Source of the DNA: an uncultured Oscillospiraceae bacterium | GTDB lineage: Bacteria > Bacillota > Clostridia > Oscillospirales > Ruminococcaceae | Direction: 5' to 3' | DNA length: 57,978 nucleotides | Assembly (NCBI GenBank): GCA_904396495.1 | Contig: CAJFOJ010000031.1 | Location: 1 to 57,978 of the forward strand | Part shown: positions 40,085 to 50,545 of the stretch, one piece after another | Layout of the letters: each line of letters starts with the position of its first letter | How positions within the stretch are numbered: position 1 is the stretch's first letter | Notes under the pieces: model-generated | The model's database searches: none | What the model saw: only the letters and a program-made list of their open reading frames with translations | What the model was told of the DNA's origin: nothing | Made by a program: the position numbers and the translations under genes

Positions 40085-43000
40085 TTATGGAAGGTCGTCC
40101 CCTGACGATTCCAGGCTGTCGCTTCCGCCGATTTCTGTCGATTCGTGAGAGGGTTCTTCTGTCTCAGCGCTCCCAATCTCCTCCTCTTCCCCAGCTGTTC
40201 CTGTTTCCTCCTCCATGATCGGGTCCGGCGCTTTCTCCGTCACCGACATATTTCCGTATTGGTAGTAGACGTCCGTCTTGGTTTTCACCAGCGGGAGGCC
40301 CCTGTTTGCGTCCTCGTAAGACAGGCCCTCCACCGACACATCCCCGATCATCGCCTGCCTGGTTTTCACAGCCAGCATGGCCTGCGCCCCGGCGGCGTAG
40401 GAGGGTTCCCAGATGGTCAGGTTCTTCACCTGGGCGAACTGCAAATCCCCAAAGAGCGGGTACTGCAGGCCGGTGATTTTGCGTCCGTTACCGTCCAGGA
40501 TGCCGATAAACCGGCTGGGGAGATAGCTTCCCTGCGCCGCGGCGATCCCGGTAAAGTCCAAATCGGCGTCCAGCCTGAAAATTCCATATGGGTTTTCCGA
40601 GGCCAGGCGGATCAGCTCCTCCGCCGAGGTGATCGAGATCACCTGCGGGCTTTGATAGATGCCGCCGTCGCTAAAGTCCCCCGTCGCCCTTTTGACGATG
40701 CCATAGACCAACCGTTTGACGGCGATGCTCTCGCTTCTGGTGCCTTTTTGGGCGTCTCTTTCGAAAGCCGCCATAAACTGCTCGATCACCGTCTCCGGGT
40801 CGAAATAGGGGATGCGGTCCAGATTCGCCTTCACCGTTTCAAACCGGTTTAGCTTGTATTCCTTCCAGGTGATGTCCTCATCGCCTGTAATTTTGCGCAA
40901 AGCGTCCAAATCGTTATCGCTCAAAGCCGACATGTAGATCATGTAGCCGTTTTCGTAACCGCCAAGCCCGAGCATCTCCATCCCCAGCCGTTTGAAAGCA
41001 TGGGTGTCCGGAGAGCCGTTGTCGTTGTGGGACTGATACCAGTTCATGAAGTAGAAGGACTCGAAGCCGTAGCTTCCATCGGTAGCGGTGCTAACCCTGA
41101 CAGTAGTCCCCTTATTCTGATTCCGTATGGAAATCCGGTTCTCCCACAGGTCCTCCATGTCCTGAAGGTCCATCTGCTCGATTTCCTCGACGGTGAGGTC
41201 GCTGTACACCGTGGTAAACGAGTTGTTGCCGCCGGGGGTGTGGGTCGCCTGTACCGCCACTGCCGCCTGCTGCTCCGGGGTCAGCCGGAGGAAGGCCTGA
41301 GCCGCCAGATAGTCCAGCACATACCCGGTCTCAAACATGGCGCTGTAATAGCTTTTGATCTTGTCTGGGGAATTGATTCTCTCATAGCTAAAGTTGTTGG
41401 TCATCTCAATTCCCATGTCGTTAATTTTGGAGATGTTAAACACCATACAGCCGTCCCGCATCTCCTGCGCGATATTTCCGTCGGCATGGGCTTCTGCGCC
41501 GGTGCCTGTTCTCCGGCCGGCGCCGCCGTAAAAATATCTGCCGTCCTGGTTGTGGGCTGTTTCATGGCTGAAGGTGAAGAAGGTGTAATCGCTTGTGCTC
41601 AACGCCCCATCCAGCACCCAGAAGACGTTGGAGCCGTCTGCAAAAGCGGCGCTTCCGTTTTTGGCGCTGATGGTGTTGTTGGCCTCGTATACCCATTTCA
41701 TGACGGGATCTCTGGTCTTGTCCTTGTCCTGGTCGCCCGCCGCCGCGGCCTCGCTTTCCGGGAAGTTGAGCCTTGTGTCGTACTGGATGTTGACAAAGCT
41801 GTTGAGCTGGCTTACCGCACTGCTCATCCAGGTGGAGGACACGCTGTAAAAGATGCCCATCTTCTCCGCGTAAGCATCGACGATGTCCCGCATCCGCTGG
41901 CGCTCGTTCCCGTCCTTATTGATATAGGTGGGGTAACGGTTCATACTGCCCAGCATGACCTGGGACGGCAGGGAAATCAGGTACATATCCTCCTGAGGCG
42001 CCGTGAGGATGGGCAAGACGATGCTTTTTCTCCTGTCCTCGATACCGCTTAAAATGTCCCAGATCCGGTAGCGGATCTCATCGGAGCCAAATTGGGGCTC
42101 CTGTTCTTTGAGGATGCCGTCAAAGTTGTCGGCAAACCAGTCGCTGGGGTTTTGGTACCCCGCGATGCGGTAGGACAAGCCGCCCAAGAAATCCATCATC
42201 TCTTCGCCGGTGTAGTTTTTGAGTACGTTGTTGTAGAAGGTGACCGTTTTATAGGTCTCCCGCTGGTCTGTCGCCGCCAAAAGCTTGTCTGTCAAAGCCT
42301 GGGCCGTCATATCCTGTGCCATCAGCTCCCCGTTAAAGAAAATAAGGTCACTGAGCGTCACGCCGCTGTAATCGATGCGATACCACTTGTCGTAATAGTT
42401 GTAGCCGTAGAGGAGTTTTTTCCACCTGTCTTCCTCGCCGATCCGCTCCCGGATGAGCTGTTGCACCACCTCATTTTGGCAGTAGGTGGGATACTCCTCC
42501 TGTGAGGTGAGCAGCTTTGTGACAAAGGCGTCCAGCCGGGGTTTTACCTGCTCGTTATAGTAGTCGGTGTAGAGCCTGCTTTCCTCCTCACTGGTGAGGG
42601 CGGCGATCTCCGATGGGTAATCGTAGGATGAAATGAGGTTTGCCACCTCTGTAATGAGGCTTTCATCCAGGTCTGCGATATAATGGTTAAACTGATAAAA
42701 TGCGTCCATCCCCTCGATCTGGTAGGTCGCCACCAGATTCCCCATGGCCTTCTGCCAGGAGACGGGGTACTCGATCATCCCGTCGTTTTGGAACGCGACC
42801 CGGATTTTGACGATTTCGTTGAAAGCGCCGCGGCGCACGCCTGAAACCAAGGCGTTATTTTGATCCAGCGGCAGGACATACTCTACCGCCTGAACCGCGA
42901 GAGGATGAGCCGCATCGAGCCGGTTCCCATACTCCACCCACATGCGGGTATCCGAGAAAGGCATCAGCTTCGCCATGTTGGCATAAGCCTGTTCCCGGCC

Positions 43001-46000
43001 AGGGGTATAGCCCTCGTGGTTTTGCAGCTGAGTGTAATCCGGGATTTCAAAGTTGTTGTCCACTGCCGGCGCCGCTTTCAGGTTGGGCCGTTTGCCGTAA
43101 GTCAGCAGCTCCAGGTCCCAGATGTCCTCGGAGAGCCCCAAGGTATCCCGATAAAAGCTTCTGTCAAAAATGGCGTCGGTCTCTTTTACGCGGTCGCTGT
43201 TTTCCTCTGTGATGTTGGTCACACTGGACGAACCGGCGTACTCATAGACGTTTTTGGCGTTTTTCAGCACGTCAAAGCCCGCGATCCGGTATCCGGCGCC
43301 GGTGCTCATGCTGAGGCAGTTTTCGATCACCGGATTGCCAGTGTTGGGGCCGCCGATGAGGCCGCCGTTGCCCTTCTGTGCCGGCGCGATCACCTGCACC
43401 TTGGCAAAGCTGTGCCGGATTTCCCCGCCGCCGTGCCAGCCGGCGATGCCGCCCACCCTGGCGCCCAGGGACGGGTGGTCATAGGTACCCTGCACCTTAC
43501 CGGTCACATAGCAGTTTTCGATGACCGCCCCGGCATGGGTTTTGCCGACGATGCCGCCGACTGCCACCAATCCTTTTGTCCATACATTCACCGAAGCGCT
43601 TTCCCGGATGGTCGAGTTGTTAAGGTTCCCCGCAAAGGTGCCGACCCCGTCCACGCCATTGGAGATGGTGGAATCCACGATAAAGACCCTTTCGATCACC
43701 GACTGGTTCTGGATCATATGGGCGATGATTCCGCTTCTGGAGGTGGTGATCTGGGCGTTTTCGATGACAAGGTCGTGGATATAGGCTCCGCTCAACGTCT
43801 GGAACAGAGAGGTGGGGAGGTTTAAAATCTTATAGCCGTTTCCATTGAGCTCACCGGTAAAGGTTCCGGCCACGGCCACAGCGTCTTTGGAAATGCCGGA
43901 CGCATCCAGGTCTTCGGTCAGCTCAAATCTGCCGTTGGGAGCCGCCGCCATCTGGGCAAACAGCCCTTCGGCGCTGGTGACCAGCGGGTGTTCCCCTTCC
44001 CCGTCCCTGTAGGCCAGCGGGAAGGCGTATTCATTCTGTCTGGTGCCGTCCTCGCCGTAGAGGACCACGTCCTCCTGGTCGAGAACTGCGTACACCCTGC
44101 CCGATTGTTCATCTTGTCGGAATTCTTTGATTCCCCCGTAGTAATCCGGCAAGCCTTCCATCTCAATGACAGCGTAGTAGTTTTCCACATTTTCGGGAAG
44201 CCCTCCTGTGATGTCCAGCACCTGCACCTGATGGGTATTGCCGCCCTCGCTGCGGTAGAGCTTGTTGTTTGTGACGTCTTTAAACTGGATGGCGTCGCGG
44301 GAAGCGGCGACCGTATCGGAAAAAATCACCTCTCCCCGATACTCATTTGACTGATCGTCCAACCCGTTGGTGTCCCGGTCGAAGTCGGCCGTCACCTTCA
44401 CAAGATAGTTCTCCTGCCCGGTCAGCGCCACCTCCGCTTCATTTTCGCCCGCCGATACCGGTTTGGTCAGCAGGACGGTTCCGCCCTCCTCCAGAATCTT
44501 CAGCTGAGCGTCCAAAAGGGCGTTGTCGGCGTCCTTTAAGAAAAATTGCACCTTCAGTTTGTCGTCCTTTGTCTTTTCCGAAGTAAAGTCCTCCACTTCC
44601 GGCACGGCTTTCAGCACTTCCACCCGGACTGAGTTGTCGTTGTCCACCGTGAGCGCCTTCCCGTTTTCCAGCACCACCTGTTGGATGGTGAGCTCCTCTA
44701 CCCCCGGCGTAGAACCGGCGTCCGCCGTAAATTCATAGCGGTTTTCCCCCAAAGGAGAGAGGTCGTATACCGCGCCGTTCATCTGCACCTGCTCTACCGC
44801 AAGGCTCGTGAGCGTCTCGGCCCGGAAGCTGATTTTCATCGGGCTGCCTGGCTCAAAGTACACCGAATCTGTGCCGTCTTCCAAGGAGGTCTTCATCCCG
44901 GACAGGCGCAGCCCATAGTCCCGCATGACAAAAACCGCCTTTTCCAGCAGGAGGTCATCTGTGACCTTTACGCTTTCGTCCTGCGTCTTTTTCCAAGATG
45001 CCAGCACCCGGAAGGTGTACTCCTTTTGTTCTTCCACATCCAGGGTGAACTGCTGCTCACCCGCAGTGGTGATCGGCTCTTCCGCCACAACGGTGGCCTG
45101 GTCGTTTAAAACAAGCTGGATTTTCCCGGAGAGGAAGGATTGGTCCTCGTCCTCCAACACAAACCGGAACTTCACCTGGCCTTTTTCCAGGATGTCCTCC
45201 GCCTCGTAGCCTTCTACTACAGGGGCAGACTTCATCACTTCCACCGGGATGTCGTAGCGCACATCTGCCACAACGCCGTCCTCAAAGACGAGCTGGGAAA
45301 GCACAAGCTGCTGCTCCCCGGGCTGTTCCGGCGCAGATGCGACTACTTTCCATCTCCCGTCCTCCAGCCGCTGGGTCGGAAGCTCTAATTGATTGACCAC
45401 CAGCTTGCTGATCTCCGCCTTTTGGTTGTGGGCAATCTCGTAGAAAAGCGCCACGTCGCCGCCCTTTTCCACAAATGGCTCCCCGGCGCTGCCCGCCGTC
45501 ACCAACGCCCGCGGCAGGGCGTCAACCCACAGCTCGGCCAAAACCTTCTGCCGCTCTGTTTGAGAGCCGTCCTCCGACAGGTCCCAGTCGGCGACGACCT
45601 GTACGGTGTAGCCCGCCGTCAGCCCGGTGTCCGTCAGCTGCAAAGCGCCATGAAACCCGTTTTCACTGAGGTCGCCTTCTGTAAACAGCCGTTCAGCCAC
45701 CAGCTGGCCCTCGGCGTTTAAAATCTTAATTTTCCGATCGGACAAAGCGCCGTCCGGGTCTAACAGCTGGAAAGAAATCTGAAATTGCCCGTTTTCCGCG
45801 TCCTCGTCGGCAGAAAGCCCCGTGACCGCAGGACGCTCTTTTAAAATGGTCACCTGAATCCCGTTGTCCTGCTCCAGTGTAAAGGCTTTCCCGTTTTCCA
45901 AAATGACCTGTTCCACTTTGATCTCTGTATCGCCGGTTTTTCCAAATCCACCTAAGGTCACCGAATACCCATCTCCGGACTGCTCCACCTGATAGGCCGC

Positions 46001-48070
46001 GCCGTTTACCACCGCCCGGTCGGGCTTAAATTTGGTCGCGTTTTTACTCTCAAACCACAGGACCACCGGCTGGTTCTTGCTGAATTCCCCGGTTGCAGTC
46101 CCATCTTCCGCCTCAGCTCTCAGATTGCCAAAGGAGAACTGGTAGTCGATGTTCAGCTGGACCTCCTTCATCAGAGCAAAGCTTCCCCAGTGGTCCTCGT
46201 CCGCCTCCAGCTCGTCGGAATCCCGGTTGTACCGGGCCGAGATGTGAATGGTGTAGGTTTTGTCCTCCTCCAAATCGAGAACAAACTCCTGATTCCCGGC
46301 GGAAATTTCCCACCTGTCCACCGTGGTATACTCTCCGTCGTCCTCGTTTCTGAGGACCTCTAACTGGGAAGAACTGAGCGCCAGGTCGTCGTCTTTCAAG
46401 GCGAAAGAGACCTTCATCTGCGCCGTATCCACCATTTCTTCCGCCAGGAAATCCTCCACAGAGGGAACAGTTTTCAGCACATCGATCCGCTGGAGGGAAT
46501 CGACCTCCACCTCCTGGCCGCTTTTAAGCCGGACCTTTGTCATCTGAAGCTCCTGTACGCCGGGTGTATCCGCCGCCTGGAGCTGTACCGTGTACGCAGC
46601 CCTTTCCCCTGTTTGCCGGGCTTCATACTCCACGCCGTTGATGGTCACCGCCTCGATTTTCCCGCCGTGGGAGACCTCTCCATGAAAGGGAAAAGCGAAT
46701 TCCTCTCCCTTTTCAAAGTAGAACTTATCCAAGGTGGGAGTGATCTTCACCTCGTAGTCCACCGTCTTCTCAATTTTCTGGATGAGCAAAGACAAATCGG
46801 TGACAGTGAGCTTTCCGTCGGCGTTCATATCCGCCTTATCCCAATCTTCTTCAGGCAGGGGCGCAAGGGCGATGAGATGCTTTTGCAAAATCTGTACGTC
46901 GGTGTAATCCACCTCTCCGTCGCCGTTTAAATCCCCTTTCCCGCCAAATCCAAACACAGCGCCCGCCGCCAACACTGCGGCAACGCCGATGATAATCACG
47001 CCGGACAGGATTTTGATTCCGCCCGCCCGTCCGTTTTTCTTGCGGGCAATCACCAGGATTCCGACGAGCAACAAAGCCCCCGCCGCACAAAGGTAAAAGA
47101 TGGAAATCCCCGGAAAGACGTCTTCGGTCTCCGCTTCCACTACCTCTTCGCTATTCTCAGGCCCTGCCTGGCTCCCGTCCATCCCGGCGGAACCATCTGG
47201 TCCCGTTGTACTGCCTTGGGTATCGGTAGCGCTCCCCGGCTGAGAGCTCTCCCCGTTATCGCCGGAGCCTCCCGGCTGGGAGCTCTCCCCGTTATCGCCG
47301 GAACCTCCCGGCTGAGAGCTCTCCCCGTTACCGCCGGAACCTCCCGGCTGGGAGCTCTCCCCGTCATCGCCGGAACCTCCCGGCTGGGAGCTCTCCCCGT
47401 CATCGCCGGAACCTCCCGGCTGGGAGCTCTCCCCGTTACCGCCGGAACCTCCCGGCCGGGAGCTCTCCCCGTCATCGCCGGAGCCTCCCGGCTGGGAGCT
47501 CTCCCCGTCATCGCCGGAGCCTCCCGGCCGGGAGCTCTCCCCGTCATCGCCGGAACCACCCCAATCCGGCGTCGAAGGCCGGTCGGAAACAGCGCTCAGC
47601 TTCACTGTTACGTCATTTGGAAAAAGGTCTTCCTTCCCCTCAGAGGCCGACAGCCCGCTCACGCCGACGTATGTATCCTTCGCCGGCAGGGTTTCCTTGG
47701 CTGTGAGCTTAATGCGCAAAACATCGCCGCCCTCTATGCTGCCCGTGCGCCTGTACAGGATAAACTGCCCGTTTTCCGGGTTGTAATGGAGGTTTTCCCA
47801 GCCGTTGAGCGGTTCCAAATCCCCCTGCGACGGCGTTTCAAAAACATCTAGGTCAAATGTTAGTGTCCCTTTTACGGCGTTGGTCCCCTTATGGATTTCG
47901 CCAGTATTTTCCAGGGAAAATAAAAATTCTATCTCCTGTCCTTTTCTGACGGTAGTGTCGCTGGATACCAGTCCCGGCTCTATCATCTGAGCCGCTGAAA
48001 CCGCGCCAATCCCCAATAAGAGTCCGCACGCCATCACACACACTGCCAACAAGGCTCTTATTTTCGTCAT
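40085..48070 (-). CDS. Giant M26 (ZmpB/IgA1-protease-like) surface metalloprotease with dockerin domain (2661 aa)
   Basis: ATG at 48070 has GGCAGGAG upstream. Order: signal peptide 1-25 (cut after VSAA); cohesin/adhesin-like beta domain ~30-165; nine 12-residue GGSGDDGESSQP-type repeats ~170-280; acidic stalk; two hydrophobic segments ~325-345 and ~355-378 around RKKNGRAGG; a type I dockerin (GDLNGDGEVDYTD.. ADMNADGKLTVTD, ~378-440); four ~208-residue tandem repeats (~435-1260) marked by VLK..PXV; GLUG-type beta region ~1400-1640; M26 catalytic domain ~1690-2480 with HETAHNQDG (H2168) and downstream E in GTGAEAHADG; a second GLUG-like segment; acidic tail. Streptococcal ZmpB proteins share the N-terminal anchor and M26 layout. 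LPXTG is absent; the anchor position reads VFPGI. Probable extracellular glycoprotein-directed protease. Confidence 0.92.
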   Translation of the reverse strand: MTKIRALLAVCVMACGLLLGIGAVSAAQMIEPGLVSSDTTVRKGQEIEFLFSLENTGEIHKGTNAVKGTLTFDLDVFETPSQGDLEPLNGWENLHYNPENGQFILYRRTGSIEGGDVLRIKLTAKETLPAKDTYVGVSGLSASEGKEDLFPNDVTVKLSAVSDRPSTPDWGGSGDDGESSRPGGSGDDGESSQPGGSGDDGESSRPGGSGGNGESSQPGGSGDDGESSQPGGSGDDGESSQPGGSGGNGESSQPGGSGDNGESSQPGGSGDNGESSQPGSATDTQGSTTGPDGSAGMDGSQAGPENSEEVVEAETEDVFPGISIFYLCAAGALLLVGILVIARKKNGRAGGIKILSGVIIIGVAAVLAAGAVFGFGGKGDLNGDGEVDYTDVQILQKHLIALAPLPEEDWDKADMNADGKLTVTDLSLLIQKIEKTVDYEVKITPTLDKFYFEKGEEFAFPFHGEVSHGGKIEAVTINGVEYEARQTGERAAYTVQLQAADTPGVQELQMTKVRLKSGQEVEVDSLQRIDVLKTVPSVEDFLAEEMVDTAQMKVSFALKDDDLALSSSQLEVLRNEDDGEYTTVDRWEISAGNQEFVLDLEEDKTYTIHISARYNRDSDELEADEDHWGSFALMKEVQLNIDYQFSFGNLRAEAEDGTATGEFSKNQPVVLWFESKNATKFKPDRAVVNGAAYQVEQSGDGYSVTLGGFGKTGDTEIKVEQVILENGKAFTLEQDNGIQVTILKERPAVTGLSADEDAENGQFQISFQLLDPDGALSDRKIKILNAEGQLVAERLFTEGDLSENGFHGALQLTDTGLTAGYTVQVVADWDLSEDGSQTERQKVLAELWVDALPRALVTAGSAGEPFVEKGGDVALFYEIAHNQKAEISKLVVNQLELPTQRLEDGRWKVVASAPEQPGEQQLVLSQLVFEDGVVADVRYDIPVEVMKSAPVVEGYEAEDILEKGQVKFRFVLEDEDQSFLSGKIQLVLNDQATVVAEEPITTAGEQQFTLDVEEQKEYTFRVLASWKKTQDESVKVTDDLLLEKAVFVMRDYGLRLSGMKTSLEDGTDSVYFEPGSPMKISFRAETLTSLAVEQVQMNGAVYDLSPLGENRYEFTADAGSTPGVEELTIQQVVLENGKALTVDNDNSVRVEVLKAVPEVEDFTSEKTKDDKLKVQFFLKDADNALLDAQLKILEEGGTVLLTKPVSAGENEAEVALTGQENYLVKVTADFDRDTNGLDDQSNEYRGEVIFSDTVAASRDAIQFKDVTNNKLYRSEGGNTHQVQVLDITGGLPENVENYYAVIEMEGLPDYYGGIKEFRQDEQSGRVYAVLDQEDVVLYGEDGTRQNEYAFPLAYRDGEGEHPLVTSAEGLFAQMAAAPNGRFELTEDLDASGISKDAVAVAGTFTGELNGNGYKILNLPTSLFQTLSGAYIHDLVIENAQITTSRSGIIAHMIQNQSVIERVFIVDSTISNGVDGVGTFAGNLNNSTIRESASVNVWTKGLVAVGGIVGKTHAGAVIENCYVTGKVQGTYDHPSLGARVGGIAGWHGGGEIRHSFAKVQVIAPAQKGNGGLIGGPNTGNPVIENCLSMSTGAGYRIAGFDVLKNAKNVYEYAGSSSVTNITEENSDRVKETDAIFDRSFYRDTLGLSEDIWDLELLTYGKRPNLKAAPAVDNNFEIPDYTQLQNHEGYTPGREQAYANMAKLMPFSDTRMWVEYGNRLDAAHPLAVQAVEYVLPLDQNNALVSGVRRGAFNEIVKIRVAFQNDGMIEYPVSWQKAMGNLVATYQIEGMDAFYQFNHYIADLDESLITEVANLISSYDYPSEIAALTSEEESRLYTDYYNEQVKPRLDAFVTKLLTSQEEYPTYCQNEVVQQLIRERIGEEDRWKKLLYGYNYYDKWYRIDYSGVTLSDLIFFNGELMAQDMTAQALTDKLLAATDQRETYKTVTFYNNVLKNYTGEEMMDFLGGLSYRIAGYQNPSDWFADNFDGILKEQEPQFGSDEIRYRIWDILSGIEDRRKSIVLPILTAPQEDMYLISLPSQVMLGSMNRYPTYINKDGNERQRMRDIVDAYAEKMGIFYSVSSTWMSSAVSQLNSFVNIQYDTRLNFPESEAAAAGDQDKDKTRDPVMKWVYEANNTISAKNGSAAFADGSNVFWVLDGALSTSDYTFFTFSHETAHNQDGRYFYGGAGRRTGTGAEAHADGNIAQEMRDGCMVFNISKINDMGIEMTNNFSYERINSPDKIKSYYSAMFETGYVLDYLAAQAFLRLTPEQQAAVAVQATHTPGGNNSFTTVYSDLTVEEIEQMDLQDMEDLWENRISIRNQNKGTTVRVSTATDGSYGFESFYFMNWYQSHNDNGSPDTHAFKRLGMEMLGLGGYENGYMIYMSALSDNDLDALRKITGDEDITWKEYKLNRFETVKANLDRIPYFDPETVIEQFMAAFERDAQKGTRSESIAVKRLVYGIVKRATGDFSDGGIYQSPQVISITSAEELIRLASENPYGIFRLDADLDFTGIAAAQGSYLPSRFIGILDGNGRKITGLQYPLFGDLQFAQVKNLTIWEPSYAAGAQAMLAVKTRQAMIGDVSVEGLSYEDANRGLPLVKTKTDVYYQYGNMSVTEKAPDPIMEEETGTAGEEEEIGSAETEEPSHESTEIGGSDSLESSGDDLP
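47230..47556 (-). repeat. Nine in-frame 36-bp repeats in the M26 protease gene
   Basis: Each unit encodes GGSG(DD/GN/DN)GESS(Q/R)P. Sequence identity between units is very high, so unit number probably varies between strains by slippage or recombination. They form a flexible spacer between the N-terminal domain and the membrane segments. Confidence 0.88.
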
Positions 48071-48621
48071 TTTTACACTCCTGCCCCTTCCTGCAAACTA
48101 TCGTTTAATGACCAGACCGATTATACCGGTTTTATACATGGGACTCAATATGGGATTACTGGAAATTTAAAAAACATCTCCGCCTATCAACCGGCCAAAT
48201 TTTGCCGTCTGGAGCTCAAAAACACCTGGTGGCGCCGGATGAGCCGCGTCCGGATTGTACGCCGCATTCCATTTTAATCGGGCATATTTCCCTATTTTTA
48301 AAGGAAAAATTTGACATAGGATTTTTTAATGATATACTGAACTAGTGGGAACTGGGCGTTTGTTCCCCCACCCAAAGCCGCCTCTCTTTTCACAAAAAAC
48401 CTTCATTTCTGGATAACAGGCGGCCCCATTTCATCCTTTTTTCCTGTTTTTATATTTTCTTCCCTCTTTGGCAGAAGCCATCCGCTCATTGGCGCCCTCG
48501 TCCTAAGCGGGGCCAAAACGGACAAAAAACACCCAAACGGCAGCCCTTTGGGCCTTCAGTTTGGGCGATGAAAAATCCCCAGTTCGATTATCATGAAATC
48601 GACGATCAAAGGAGAGATTTG
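48071..48621. other. Divergent intergenic region between the protease and ogt genes
   Basis: 550 bases with no supported gene. It contains the ogt promoter and a leader of ~280 bases with the hairpin GTGGGAAC..GTTCCCCCAC (48345-48372). I did not recognise a riboswitch. Confidence 0.45.
48311..48338 (+). promoter_or_regulatory. Sigma-A promoter upstream of the alkyltransferase gene
   Basis: TTGACA (48311-48316), 16 bases, TATACT (48333-48338). Transcription would run rightward into the 280-base leader. Confidence 0.75.
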
Positions 48622-49155
48622 ATGCAGTACACCAGCCATTACCAATCCCCTATGGGCGGCATTTTGTTGGCGGCAGACCACGCCGGCTTAACAGGGCTGT
48701 GGTTTGAGGGACAGAAGTATTTTGCCTCCCATTTGGGCCCGGACTGCGAGGAAAAAGAACTGCCTGTTTTTCAATTGGCAAAGCGTTGGCTTGATACCTA
48801 CTTTTCAGGGAAAGAGCCGGATTTTATCATCCCCCTTCATTTTACAGGGACAGGCTTTCAAAACGAGGTGTGGGAAATCCTCTGCTCCATCCCATATGGC
48901 CACACCATGACCTACGGGGAGATCGCAAAGCAGCTCGCCGCCAAAAGAGGGCTCAAACACATGTCGGCACAGGCCGTGGGCGGCGCGGTCGGCCACAATA
49001 AAATCTCCATCATCGTCCCCTGCCACCGGGTTGTCGGCACAAATGGCAGCCTGACGGGATACGCGGGCGGAATTGACAAAAAAGTAAAACTGCTGACGTT
49101 GGAAAAAGCGGATACCCGTTTCCTTTTTATCCCCAAGAAGGGCACAGCGCTTTAA
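48622..49155 (+). CDS. ogt: Methylated-DNA--[protein]-cysteine S-methyltransferase (177 aa)
   Basis: ATG at 48622 follows AAAGGAGAG; the frame open from 48568 has no such site. The N-terminal domain holds YQSPMGGILLAADHAGLTGLWFEG. The C-terminal domain holds the wing and active site IIVPCHRVVGTNGSLTGYAGGIDKK, where the Cys of PCHR takes the alkyl group from O6-alkylguanine. The DNA-binding helix is ..GEIAKQLA..RGLKHMSAQAVGGAVGHN. It is a suicide repair protein of single-domain Ogt type, without an Ada metal domain. Confidence 0.96.
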   Translation: MQYTSHYQSPMGGILLAADHAGLTGLWFEGQKYFASHLGPDCEEKELPVFQLAKRWLDTYFSGKEPDFIIPLHFTGTGFQNEVWEILCSIPYGHTMTYGEIAKQLAAKRGLKHMSAQAVGGAVGHNKISIIVPCHRVVGTNGSLTGYAGGIDKKVKLLTLEKADTRFLFIPKKGTAL

Positions 49156-49442
49156 GGCCGGCCAAATGAGAAGCTGCGGCCCCTTGCCTTTCCAATTGGG
49201 AGGATCATGTCCTGCATTTGGCTGTGAGAAAACGGAAAGCAAAACGGATCCCGGAATAACAGCTTATGATGGGTACCGGCTTTTACCATGTCCTCATCCC
49301 CCACGGTGAGGAGCAACTGAACGTTACATAGGGCGGAAATATGTAGGAACCCGTTGTGACAGGGGACGCCGGTAATCCCGAAAAACCACCTGGGCCCATA
49401 TCTGGATGATTCTAATTTTTAGCTGAAAAGGAGTAATTGACG

Positions 49443-49862
49443 ATGAAAAAGTATCTAAACCTTTCTCTCATCTATGCCATTGCCGCCATGGCGGGCGGTG
49501 TATTTTACCGGGAATTCACAAAATACAACAACTTTACCGGCGTGACAGCCCTGGGTAAGGTCCACGCCCACCTCTTCCTTCTGGGTATGCTGGTATTTCT
49601 GATCGTAGCGTTGTTTGCGGCTCGCAATGACCTGACAAAATTCAAAACCTTCCGCGCATTTCTCTGGACCTATAACATTGGTGTTCCGTTGACCGCCGTT
49701 ATGCTGTTGGTGCGCGGCGTAACCCAAGTGCTGGGCCTAACTCTGTCCAGCGGGTTTTCTGCCGCCATCTCCGGTATCGCGGGCATCGGACATATTCTCA
49801 CGGGCGCGGGGATTATCCTGCTGCTGGCAGCCTTGAAAAAGGCGGCGAAGAACGAGGCATGA
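49443..49862 (+). CDS. DUF2871 family membrane protein (139 aa)
   Basis: I chose ATG at 49443 (MKKYLNLSLIYAIAAMAGGVFYREFTKYNNFTG), nine bases after AAAGGAG. It has four hydrophobic segments, with the conserved HAHLFLLGMLVFLIVALF second segment and YNIGVPLTAVMLLVRGVTQVLGL in the third, typical of DUF2871. The histidines of KVHAHLF could bind heme or metal, as in related small quinol-oxidase-like proteins, but the function is unknown. It stands alone, with no operon partners. Confidence 0.85.
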   Translation: MKKYLNLSLIYAIAAMAGGVFYREFTKYNNFTGVTALGKVHAHLFLLGMLVFLIVALFAARNDLTKFKTFRAFLWTYNIGVPLTAVMLLVRGVTQVLGLTLSSGFSAAISGIAGIGHILTGAGIILLLAALKKAAKNEA

Positions 49863-49954
49863 GCTGATGGAGCAAGCGCCCTCTTTTCGATGTAAAGAAG
49901 CGCTTTCATCGTCCGCTGGATGCTATTTTGCTGATTACATTGAAAAAGTCAGTC

Positions 49955-50335
49955 AATATCCAAACCTATAGCAGCAATACACCTTATTACTACGATTACG
50001 AATTGCAGCACCTTTTCCGATCGCTTTCATGCTCGGCAAAGGCGCCTTTATTTTTATAAGGCAATCTATAGGGAAAATCGGCGCCAGAGCCAGCGTGGTC
50101 CACATCACAATATCGGTCAATAAGTAGCGCTCAGCATCAAACATATCCTGATGAGAGGCCGCCTTATCATATTTGCCCGTCAATCCAGTCGATTGAACTG
50201 GCGGTACGAAAATGGCCAGCGCAATGTAGCCGGCATAGGGACTTCAACCGCCATCCAGCCGTCATGTCCGCCCAACAAAAATAAAAAGGAACGGCATAAT
50301 CAATATCATACGAAAAATCATCCACTTGTTTAGTA
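49955..50335 (-). pseudogene. Decayed membrane-protein gene
   Basis: On the minus strand protein-like segments appear in shifting frames: KWMIFRMILIMPFLFIFVG, then after stops YAGYIALAIFVPPVQSTGL, then KYDKAASHQDMFDAERYLLTDIVMWTTLALAPIFPI. Together they look like a two- or three-TM protein broken by frameshifts and stops. The original family is not recognised. It fills the gap before the marR operon. Confidence 0.4.
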
Positions 50336-50545
50336 AATAATATTTATCCTCACCGCGAATGGCTTTTATTTTCTTTCTGAAGGAAGATAGGGCTTGATTT
50401 TCAGATGAGTCCCCACTCTCTGACTTGTCATCGGACAAAACTTCAGATAAAAGTTCATTTGAGACAGAGAGAAATTAGCCAGCTTATCTGCGCGTACTTT
50501 TTTATGAAGCAACTGTAAACAATATGAAAAGAAAAAGATTATCCC

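Noticed and set aside
47230..47556. Regular 36-bp repeats suggesting a CRISPR array
   Set aside because: Units are contiguous without spacers and encode an in-frame GGSGDDGESSQP repeat inside a secreted protease gene.
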